From: JBFLVQ01 sp040758525
GTDB taxonomy: Bacteria > Acidobacteriota > Blastocatellia > Chloracidobacteriales > JADJPF01
Direction of reading: 5' to 3'
Length of the DNA stretch: 11,744 bases
Assembly: GCA_040758525.1 (NCBI GenBank)
Contig: JBFLVQ010000265.1
Location: 1 to 11,744, forward strand
Shown here piece by piece: positions 1 to 8,700 of the stretch. The number at the start of each line of letters is the position of its first letter. The stretch's first letter is position 1. A program made the translations under genes and the position numbers. The notes under the pieces were generated by a model that saw only the letters and a list, made by a program, of their open reading frames with translations, was not told the origin of the DNA and made no database searches.

Positions 1-655
1 CTGCGCCTGCAGCATCAGCAAAGAGTGAAGCAGTAACAATGGTAGAGAGAATATCACTGTAAAGAGATGGATCTTGAGGTAGTCTATGAGCTAGATCTAC
101 TAGATCAGCCTGTATGGAGCCTTGCCACATATGAGATGGCACTTCTGCGCACACTACTAGCGCAGCTTCTTTAGGATGACCAAGCAGATAGTCGGCTGCT
201 CTTGCTAATGCCGCCGCGCCACCCATACAACCAAATCCAACTAGTGGCATTCTCTTAAGATAAGGAGAAAAAGCAATACGATTCATCAAACGAGCATCAA
301 GTGAAGGTGCCGCTGCTGGTGTAAGCGAAGCAAGGGTAAGTTGCGAGATCTCACAAGGGTCCAATTTTACTTTCTCAAGCAGAGACCGCACTACCGTTTC
401 AGATAGATTGAGGGTTAGATCAATAGATGCATTTAGACTCTCAATCGTATTGGGTGGATCATAAAGAGAGTCAATAGAAAATGCAAAATATCGACTATTG
501 ATACCAGCATTAGCAAAGATACTGGTGATATCATCCAGTTCAATTGCCAGACGCATCGCCGCACAGTACTTACGCAGAGCAGCGCCAAGCACCTGTTGGC
601 TATAGTAGTAAGAAGGTAATGCTGTTGCAGTAGCTACTATCGAGGCCATATTCAT
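1..655 (-). CDS. Type III polyketide synthase (chalcone/stilbene synthase-like), N-terminal part, cut by window edge
   Basis: The first 218 residues of a type III PKS are present; family members are usually about 350-400 residues, so the C-terminal half with the catalytic His and Asn lies outside. Visible hallmarks are FANAGI near residue 47, PSLDARLMNR at 117-126, the nucleophile loop GFGCMGGAAALARA with catalytic Cys143, DYLLGHP at 155-161, and FADAAGA at 212-218 (family form FADGAAA). These homodimeric cytosolic enzymes condense an acyl-CoA (or ACP-bound) starter with malonyl-CoA without a carrier protein and cyclise to pyrones, resorcinols, phloroglucinols or chalcones; this product cannot be read from the fragment. 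The start at 655 overlaps the type I PKS stop as ATGA; an AGGA lies 12 nt upstream. A second ATG at 649 is possible. Oddities: residues 171-212 look about 14 residues longer than usual, and the usual CSL(T/S) after Glu171 is replaced by VPSHMW. Family assignment is firm; function in the pathway is inferred. Confidence 0.9.
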   Translation of the reverse strand, partial: MNMASIVATATALPSYYYSQQVLGAALRKYCAAMRLAIELDDITSIFANAGINSRYFAFSIDSLYDPPNTIESLNASIDLTLNLSETVVRSLLEKVKLDPCEISQLTLASLTPAAAPSLDARLMNRIAFSPYLKRMPLVGFGCMGGAAALARAADYLLGHPKEAALVVCAEVPSHMWQGSIQADLVDLAHRLPQDPSLYSDILSTIVTASLFADAAGA

Positions 656-3600
656 AACTTAATACGATCCTGTTCTAGCTTTTGAGAAATTAACTGCAAA
701 AGAGGTTTGGGCTCTTGTTGCCAATAGAAATGATCTCCTGAAAACATCTGCAGAGAAAAAGTGCTACTAGTCTGATCACGCCAAGCGTCTAATTGATGCT
801 CCTTGACATTATCATCTTGTTGACCACCCAAAGCAATTATAGGACAGGTTAAACTTTCCTCATGTGCATATACGTAGGTATCAATAATTTCAAAATCAGC
901 GCGCAAAGTTGGAAGCATTATCTTTAATAGATCCGGCTCTTTTAGCACTTCTACTGGTAAGCCACGATAGCGGCTTAATTCCTCGATCAATTCTTGATCA
1001 GTCAATCGATGTACAGGAGGATTCTCATCAGGTAGTTGAGGAGCACTACGACTGGAAACAAACAGATGTGTAGGTAGAGTAACACCAAGGCGACGCAATT
1101 GGCGTACTAGTTCGAAACTTATCAGTGCTCCTAAACTATGACCAAAGAAGGCAAATGGTATATCTAGATAAGGCATTAATACACGTGCTAGTTCTTTTAC
1201 TAAAGGCGCTACCCGCTTAAAGACAGGTTTTTGCAAACGACCACCTCGTCCAGGTAGTTGTATAGGACAGACCTCTAAAAAAGCTGGTAATTCACTATGC
1301 CAATCTCGGAAAGAAACAGCACTACCTCCTGCATAAGAGAAACAGAAGAGCCGTATATCTGCATGTGGATTTACTACACGATGAGTGATCCAACTATCAT
1401 CTTGAGAAACTGTCGGCTTCTCTGGTTCAATAGAGATAGTCTTATTGATGGGTAAATTCTCAACAAAGTCATAAGTGGTCGTAGGAGATATTGCTCTGGT
1501 TTCGATCAGCTTTAATATACGTGTAGCGAGTTTAATAATATTTAGATCAGGAAACTCTTCTAGATGTATAGTCACACCAAATTTGAACTTGATACGATTT
1601 CTCATTTCGATCGCCATTAGCGATTCTAGACCGAGATCCTTATAGAGTATTTCTGAATCTAACTTGGCAGGCGGTATACGCATTATTGTGGCGATCTCTT
1701 CACGTAAATAAGATTGTAGTAATGATTGTCGTTCCTCTGGCAGGTGTGCCAATAATTGTGCACAACTAAGTCTGATCAGCGAGCCATCATTATTAGCGTG
1801 GTTAGTGATTGTTTCTGCATCTGCTATTTTAGTAATAGTCGTAGTTGTCTGCTCTTGTAGCGATGATGGTAGTTGAGCAATCAATATATGATATCCTAAG
1901 ATTTCTGTAGCAGTAGCAAGTTCAGGCAATATTAGAACCTTTTCAAATCCATTTGATAGTAGCAGGTTTTGCCAGGCTTGTGCCGACAACAGAGGGATCT
2001 CATAGCGAAACTCATCGTTGTGTCGATCCCAACCTTCTATTAACGCGATCGAGATATCATAGACAGTTTTGTAACTAGTCGCTTCGTAAAGCAGCAATAG
2101 TCCACCAGCTTTCAGTAGAGATCGGACATTTGTCAGAGTTTCTGAAAGATCACGAGTAGCATGTAGAACATTAGCAGCAACTACAATATCAAAACAGTTG
2201 ACTGGGAGTCCCTGCTGCTGTGGGTTCTCCTCAATATTCAAAAGAGCATAATGGACAAATGGATATTCTTTGAACTTATCTTGTGCCCTGACAAAGAAGA
2301 TATTAGAGACATCGGTGTAATAATAGCTAGCTCTATTACTAGGTAAAGCAGGAAGCAGCGATGCGGTGGTGCCACCTATACCGGCACCTACTTCTAGTAT
2401 TGACAACTGTTCTTCAAATGCGAGAGTTTTAACTACCGATTCAATAACTGTTCTAGCAATATTATTAAAATATCTTGCTCCTGCCCAATGCTGGTAGACA
2501 TTCTCGGCAATCTCAAAAGAGCCACCAGGAAAGAGTGTCTCAATAGCATTCTGCTGGCCGGTGAGAACGGTAGCAAGCCTATCAACACAATTCTCAATAT
2601 AAGATAATACCGGGAAATCTGCGCACAATGTTTTTGCCTGTTGCCAAATAGGAGCTAGATCGATCTTATTTAATGGTTGCAGGTTTACAAAATATTCTCC
2701 TTGCTCTGTTAATAGCCCTTCTGCTACCAATCTTTTTAACCAGCGTAGCATCAGTAAGCGGTAACCAGTGTAGATATGGCAATACTGCATTAGCTCATCC
2801 AGACAATAACGCTCATTCGTCTGTCTATAGGCAGCTAGGTCTAAAAGACAATTAACGATATGTGCGACTGCCAGTTGATCTAGACATTGCCATTTTGCTT
2901 GATAAGTATGTAAGGCCAAATCTATTGGACACTGCTGTGCTTGTTGAAGACCCGCTGTTGTGATCGATTGCCAACGAGATAATGGCTCAGATAGAGATGG
3001 TAATGGTAAACTCATCTCGGATGTAAGCCAATAGCTAGTGCGCTGCCAAGGATATGTGGGTAGAGAGAGCTTATGGCGTTGGTGATTGCGATCAACGCTT
3101 GCCCAGTCTATCTCAGCCTGTTGTGTGTAGAGCGTTTTAAGTGTATTTAAAATAACTTTCCGATCATCTTTATGCTTATTTAAAGATGGTAACCAAGTAG
3201 CGCTGTAGTATGGCAGACAATACCTACCCAACTCTAACAGGGTTGTCTGTGGACCAATCTCAATAAAGATATTACAGCCTAATTCGGCCAAGCAGCGCAT
3301 TCCAGCAAGAAATTGTACAGGTTTTTCCAGATGCCGACGCCAGTATTTTTTATCCTGAATATCAGCAGACTGCCATATTTGGCCAGTAAGATTGGAAACC
3401 ATTGTTATAGTAGCTGCATTAAACTCGATTTGACTGGTGAGTTGCTCAAATTCATCGAGTATAGGCGCAAGCAGAGGCGAATGGAAAGGATAAGAGATAG
3501 GTAATATTTTCACACTTATCTCTTGTGCAGCAAAATCCTTGAGAACTACTTCAATTGCATCACGGCTACCAGAAATAACAATGTTTTCCGGTCCATTAAT

Positions 3601-5763
3601 AGCAGCAATGGCGATCTGCCCATGGTATGGTGCAATTGCCGCAACTACTGTAGTCAGTTCGCTATAAACCGTTGCCATCATACCTTGCACAGATAATTGT
3701 TGGATCAAGCGGCCACGTTCAGCGACAAGTTTAAGTGCATCTGAAAGACTAAAGACACCTGCAACACAAGCAGCAACATATTCACCTAGACTATGGCCAA
3801 TAACAGCATCTGGCACTATTCCCCAAGAGCGCCATAGTTCTGCTAAAGCATATTCCAAAGCAAACAATGCCGGTTGAGTATAGGCTGTCTCTTGTAGTAG
3901 TGCTGCATTGTTAATCTCTGGATAAAGTATAGACAATAATGGCTGCGCTAGATAAGGTCGTAATAGTTCATCACATCGATTAATGGTATTACGAAATGTC
4001 GGTTCGGTTTCATAGAGACGGCGTCCCATCTCTGGGTACTGTGCTCCTTGCCCGGTAAAGAGAAATGCTATTTTGGGCGAAGAACGCTTTTCTGTATCTG
4101 TCATTGTTAACTCACTAGCAGGTTGCTCATTAAGAAAAGCTGCCAATTGCTCGTGCAGTTGTTGTGTTGATTCCACTGTAACAGCCAGTCTATGAGCAAA
4201 GTGTTTACGCCCTGTATTAGCAGTAAAACAGATATTGGTAAGCGCCGTGCTCGGGTGTTGAGTTAAAAACGAATGATAGCGTGTTGCCAGTGCACGCAGT
4301 GCCAGAGGGCTTTTTGCAGATAGTGTAAATACCTGTAAATGGTGTGGCGGTTCATTGGTATGCTGGCTATTTGCTGGTGACTCTTCCACTATTACATGGG
4401 CATTAGTGCCACCTAAACCAAAGGAACTTACACCTGCTAAACGTCGTCTGCCATTTGATTGCCAGGGCAACAATTGTGTAGGGATAATAAAAGGTAGTCG
4501 CTCTAGTTGAATGTGTGGATTCAACTGCTGAAAATGCAGATTGGGAGGAATGGCTTGGTACTGTAAAGAGAGTACTACTTTAATAAGACCAGCAATTCCA
4601 GCAGCAGCTTCCAAGTGGCCAAGGTTAGTTTTTACTGAACCTATCGCACAATAGTGATCTTCTTCAAAACCATCGCCGATAATCGATGCAAGCGCCTCAA
4701 TCTCAATGGGATCACCTAATGGTGTACCTGTGCCATGCGCTTCAACATAGGAGATCTCATATGGTTGAATACCAGCATTGTCCAATGCTTGTCTGATTAC
4801 TGCTTGTTGCGAGACTAGATTGGGGCTGGTCAAGCCACTACTATGACCATCTTGATTTATTGCTGAACCACGTATCAGTGCCAATATATTGTCATGATTG
4901 GCAAGCGCATCGGATAGACGTTTGAATACTAAAACACCACATCCTTCTGAACGCACAATACCATCAGCACGTGCATCAAAGGTTTTACAGCGTCCATCTG
5001 CGGCCATTGTCAAGACTTTGGCAGTAATAATACTAGAGAAAGGAGAAAGGATCAGATTTACGCCTCCAACTATCGCAAGATCACATTCCTTGTTGCGTAT
5101 ACTCTGACAGGCAAAGTGTACTGCTACTAATGAAGAAGAGCAGGCGGTATCGATAGCGACACTAGGGCCACGTAGATCGAGTAGATAAGATAATCGATTA
5201 GCAACTATGCTATGTGCTACTCCTGAAGCGCTATAAGTATCAATGGTGGCAACATTGGCCAATTGCATAGATAGATAATCGATATTGTAGACACCAACAA
5301 AGACACCTGTTCGACTACCTGCTAGTTTTGTGGGATCCTGACCAGCATCCTCTAAAGCTTCCCAAGCTACCTCTAGGAATAGCCGCTGTTGCGGATCCAT
5401 ATAGATTGCTTCTCGTGCAGAGATACCGAAAAAACTGGCATCGAATTGATCTACTTGATCCAAAAAACCGCCCCAGCGAGTATTCATCTTGCCAGGCAGT
5501 GTACCATTAGCGTTGTAATAAGTATCTACATTCCATCTCTCTGATGGTACCTCTTTAATAGCATCTCTGCCATCATGTAGTAGTTGCCAAAATGCTGTAG
5601 GATTATCTGCTCCACCAGGAAAACGGCAGCCCAAGCCAATAATAGCAATAGGCTCTTTATGCAGGGATTCTAGCGCTTCTATTTTCGCCTGCATCTCTTC
5701 TAGTTCTAGCAGCGCACGTTTGAGTGGGGAGAGTTGTTCAATACGTGATGAAATATTGTTCAT
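652..5763 (-). CDS. Type I modular PKS, one module: KS-AT-MT-ACP-TE (no ketoreductase)
   Basis: This 1703-residue chain-extending and probably chain-releasing module has an N-terminal docking helix (about 8-34). The KS (about 37-460) has Cys208 in DTACSSS, His343 and His383. The AT (about 564-855) has Ser658 in GHSLGE, malonyl-type ETAYTQP (625-631), RGRLIQ and YPFH (758-761). A helical cap (about 935-1115) leads into a SAM methyltransferase (to about 1300) with LEVGAGIGG at 1123-1131, TDVS at 1150-1153, NVLHAT with His1201, and Glu1227. The ACP (about 1347-1420) has Ser1381 in an unusual GLESLM. The thioesterase (about 1466-1695) has LPGRGGR, Ser1543 in GHSLG, Asp1650 and His1678, in the type II TE style. 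There is no KR, DH or ER, so a methylated beta-keto (or O-methyl enol) chain is predicted. The methyltransferase looks C-methylating because of its long cap and His-Glu pair; O-methylation is not excluded. The start overlaps the upstream stop as ATGA. All catalytic residues named are intact. Confidence 0.96.
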   Translation of the reverse strand: MNNISSRIEQLSPLKRALLELEEMQAKIEALESLHKEPIAIIGLGCRFPGGADNPTAFWQLLHDGRDAIKEVPSERWNVDTYYNANGTLPGKMNTRWGGFLDQVDQFDASFFGISAREAIYMDPQQRLFLEVAWEALEDAGQDPTKLAGSRTGVFVGVYNIDYLSMQLANVATIDTYSASGVAHSIVANRLSYLLDLRGPSVAIDTACSSSLVAVHFACQSIRNKECDLAIVGGVNLILSPFSSIITAKVLTMAADGRCKTFDARADGIVRSEGCGVLVFKRLSDALANHDNILALIRGSAINQDGHSSGLTSPNLVSQQAVIRQALDNAGIQPYEISYVEAHGTGTPLGDPIEIEALASIIGDGFEEDHYCAIGSVKTNLGHLEAAAGIAGLIKVVLSLQYQAIPPNLHFQQLNPHIQLERLPFIIPTQLLPWQSNGRRRLAGVSSFGLGGTNAHVIVEESPANSQHTNEPPHHLQVFTLSAKSPLALRALATRYHSFLTQHPSTALTNICFTANTGRKHFAHRLAVTVESTQQLHEQLAAFLNEQPASELTMTDTEKRSSPKIAFLFTGQGAQYPEMGRRLYETEPTFRNTINRCDELLRPYLAQPLLSILYPEINNAALLQETAYTQPALFALEYALAELWRSWGIVPDAVIGHSLGEYVAACVAGVFSLSDALKLVAERGRLIQQLSVQGMMATVYSELTTVVAAIAPYHGQIAIAAINGPENIVISGSRDAIEVVLKDFAAQEISVKILPISYPFHSPLLAPILDEFEQLTSQIEFNAATITMVSNLTGQIWQSADIQDKKYWRRHLEKPVQFLAGMRCLAELGCNIFIEIGPQTTLLELGRYCLPYYSATWLPSLNKHKDDRKVILNTLKTLYTQQAEIDWASVDRNHQRHKLSLPTYPWQRTSYWLTSEMSLPLPSLSEPLSRWQSITTAGLQQAQQCPIDLALHTYQAKWQCLDQLAVAHIVNCLLDLAAYRQTNERYCLDELMQYCHIYTGYRLLMLRWLKRLVAEGLLTEQGEYFVNLQPLNKIDLAPIWQQAKTLCADFPVLSYIENCVDRLATVLTGQQNAIETLFPGGSFEIAENVYQHWAGARYFNNIARTVIESVVKTLAFEEQLSILEVGAGIGGTTASLLPALPSNRASYYYTDVSNIFFVRAQDKFKEYPFVHYALLNIEENPQQQGLPVNCFDIVVAANVLHATRDLSETLTNVRSLLKAGGLLLLYEATSYKTVYDISIALIEGWDRHNDEFRYEIPLLSAQAWQNLLLSNGFEKVLILPELATATEILGYHILIAQLPSSLQEQTTTTITKIADAETITNHANNDGSLIRLSCAQLLAHLPEERQSLLQSYLREEIATIMRIPPAKLDSEILYKDLGLESLMAIEMRNRIKFKFGVTIHLEEFPDLNIIKLATRILKLIETRAISPTTTYDFVENLPINKTISIEPEKPTVSQDDSWITHRVVNPHADIRLFCFSYAGGSAVSFRDWHSELPAFLEVCPIQLPGRGGRLQKPVFKRVAPLVKELARVLMPYLDIPFAFFGHSLGALISFELVRQLRRLGVTLPTHLFVSSRSAPQLPDENPPVHRLTDQELIEELSRYRGLPVEVLKEPDLLKIMLPTLRADFEIIDTYVYAHEESLTCPIIALGGQQDDNVKEHQLDAWRDQTSSTFSLQMFSGDHFYWQQEPKPLLQLISQKLEQDRIKL
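668..671 (-). promoter_or_regulatory. Weak Shine-Dalgarno for the type III PKS gene
   Basis: AGGA lies 12 nt before the ATG at 655, within the thioesterase-coding end of the preceding gene. The spacing is long but fits 655 better than the alternative ATG at 649 (18 nt). The ATGA overlap at 652-655 again suggests coupling. Confidence 0.4.
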
Positions 5764-8700
5764 CTTGATTTATTCCTGTTAATACTAGCCAACTTCTCCA
5801 TCAATAAAGCTTCTGCTTCATCTTCGCCAAGTTGCTCTAACTTGGTGAGTACTACTACACGGCGATCTTGATTAGGAGGAGCTGATTCGGCTCTACTATC
5901 AAGAGGTATATCCATTCTCTGTGCAAGATAGTCAGCAATCGTAGAGATCGTTGGATAACGCCAAATCAATGTGGCAGAGAGTGTCAGTGCGAGACTATTT
6001 GATAATCTATTCCTCAATTCGATTGCCATAAGAGAGTCAAACCCTAGATCACCTAACACCGTCTGCAAGTCAATACGTGATGGTGCAAGCTTTAACACAC
6101 TAGCAACCTGTTCTCTGATATGGGATTCCAACAATGTACGCCTTTGTGTATCAAGTGGCAGTGCCAATAATTCACTTCGTAACCAGCCTTCTTGTCGTTG
6201 TGGTTTCACAGTCTGTTGTTGTTCGCTCAGTCGAGAGAATAACAGGGATTGGCTAACTTTAGGATGGAACTGTTGCCATTGCCAAAGGTTAAATGCCATC
6301 ACGGCAACCTGAGTAAAATTATTGCTTACTGCAAGTGCAAGCGCCTCTAAACCTTTCTCTGGTCTAATAGCAGCAAAACCACGCAAGCTCAATTGTTCGC
6401 CGCGTATAGTTTGAGCAGCTACCAAACCAACTTCTGACCAGGCGCCCCAATTAATACTAAGAGCAGGTAGTCCCTGGTTTCGTCGATAGTAGGCTAAGCT
6501 ATCTAGAAATGCATTGGCAGCAGCATAATTTCCTTGACCAGGAAAACCTAATAGCGAGGTTGCTGATGAAAATAGCACAAACAGATCTAGCTGTTTATCG
6601 AGTGTTAATGTATGTAGATTCCATGCGCCAGCAATCTTGGCTGCAGTTACTGTCTGGAAACGCTGTGCATCGAGATTTATCAAGACTCCATCATCTAATA
6701 CTGCTGCCGCATGTACTACTCCTCTCAATGGTGGCTGATCTGCTTCAATCTCTGCCAATACCTTAGCCGTCTCTTCAGGCAAAGAGATATCCGCACGCAT
6801 GACTTTAAGCGTTACACCCATCTGTTGTAAGCGTGTTAGTGTTGCTTGTGCTGCTCTGCTAGGAGCACTTCGACCTATCAAGATCAGATGTTTGGCGCCT
6901 TGTTCAGCCATCCATTGCGCAACTTGCAATCCTAGACCGCCTAGACCACCAGTAATAAGATAAGAAGCATTGGAGTGTAATTTGATCGTTTCAGAGTGGG
7001 AATTTTTTGACAATACTAGACGAGTAAGCCTAGCTACAAAACGCTCACGACCACGTAGTGCTATTTGATCTTCTCGCCCATCATACCAACACTCTTCAAA
7101 TAGCGCCTCAACTTCTTGAGGATCGCCCGTGAAACTGAGATCGATCAGTCTGGCAGATAGCTCAGGATGTTCATGAATAATCACCTTGGTAAGACCGCAA
7201 ATGGGTGATTGCGCAATTGAGAGATCGTATTGCAAGCCGATCGGCAGAGCGCCTCGTGTTACTAGCCATAGACGTGGCATCTCATCCCAACCTGTCTGCG
7301 CTAATGCTTGAATAGTATGAAGCATGCTGATACAGCCTAATTTTTCTGCTTGATCTAGCAAGGATAAATCTAATTGTTGTGGGGTAGCCGCAGTGAGGCT
7401 CCATAAATGGACTACAGCACGACAATAGATTTCTCTCTCGGCAAAAAGATCTTTTAATAGTTTGTGAAAATCTTCTGCACAAGTAGAATTGAGTTGGTAA
7501 CAGTCGGCTGATAACTTGTTGTAGCGATCTCCAGGTAGAACCTTGATACAGATCTCTCCTTGAGCACTAAGCAGATTAGCTAGTAATTCTCCAACTCCAT
7601 AGGGATCGATAAAAAGAAGCCAATAGCCTGACTTGCTAGTGTTTGTTGATACTGGAGTGTCTCGATTTTGAGCTATCCATTCAATCTGATAGAACAATTT
7701 ATCAATATCTTGATCAATTACATATTGATCATAATCGAGACATTTTAGACGCAAACCTTCTGCTTTTGCTATTACTAGACCATTCTCATCAGATAAACAG
7801 ACATCACCAGTCAAGAGACCAGCATCGGTCTTTGCCTCTAATTGTAATAGTGCATGGCTCCAGAACTCTTTATTGTGATCGGGATGTTGATATATTTGTA
7901 AGCTACTCAATCCTACTGGCAGATATGTACTAGCGCAACCATTATCAGGATCAGGCAGTGCTGCTGCCAGTATCTGAAAACAAGCATCAAGGAGAACTGG
8001 ATGCAAATAGTAGTTGAGCGACTCTCTAGCTGTCTCAGCAGTAATACTAAGACATCCTAGTGCCTCGCCTTCTCGTCGGTATAGATATTTTACTCCTTGA
8101 AAATGTGAGCCGAATTGAAGTCCACGCGCTTGTAGTGTCTGGTAATGCTGCGCTGCCTGAATAGATTGTTGACAACGTGATCTAATTTCATTCAACGTTA
8201 CAACCTCATTGGAGTGCATAGATGTATGGCTTTGTGCTAACTGGATTAAGCCAGTAGCATGTAATGTCCAGTTAGATGTTTGGCATTTAGGCGCGCCCTC
8301 TTTGCGATTGCTAGAGAGATGGAAACGTAATTTTTCTGGAGCTTCTTGAGAGATTACCAGTTGTACAGTTATTGTACCATTATCGGGTAGTAACAGGATT
8401 TTATGGAAATCTACGTGTTCAATTGTATATGGGCCTGTGCCAAAAATCTCTCTAGCAGCAGCAAGCACCATTTCTAAATAAGCGGCTGCTGGTAGTACGA
8501 TCATTCCTTGTACACAATGATCCTTGAGGTAGGGAAATAGCTCCAGGCTCAACTCTGTTTCCCAATAATGCGCTCCTGGTTGTAATGATGAATTCAAATA
8601 CTCGCCCAAAAAAGGATGCGACTTTCTTCCTTTAGCCGATAATGTAGGTCGTGTTATGCCACCATTATTGCTGCCATTATGATCCAACCAGAAACGCTCT

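Noticed and set aside
5971..6312. 113-codon open frame on the plus strand
   Set aside because: It lies fully opposite the KR/ACP coding region, has no ribosome site of note and no recognisable motif. The same holds for the plus-strand frames at 2673-2855, 3313-3504, 4898-5107, 5328-5510, 6509-6766 and 7643-7933.
7282..7482. 66-codon minus-strand frame inside the first PKS
   Set aside because: It is out of frame within the conserved KR structural subdomain and has low-complexity Cys/Arg/Ser-rich content, so it is a shadow.
7010..7700. Possible enoylreductase between DH and KR
   Set aside because: The spacer starts with YQIEW and contains LWSL, RLWLVTRGA and GLTKVIIHEHPEL, the pattern of the KR structural subdomain. 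No ER NADPH-binding motif is present.
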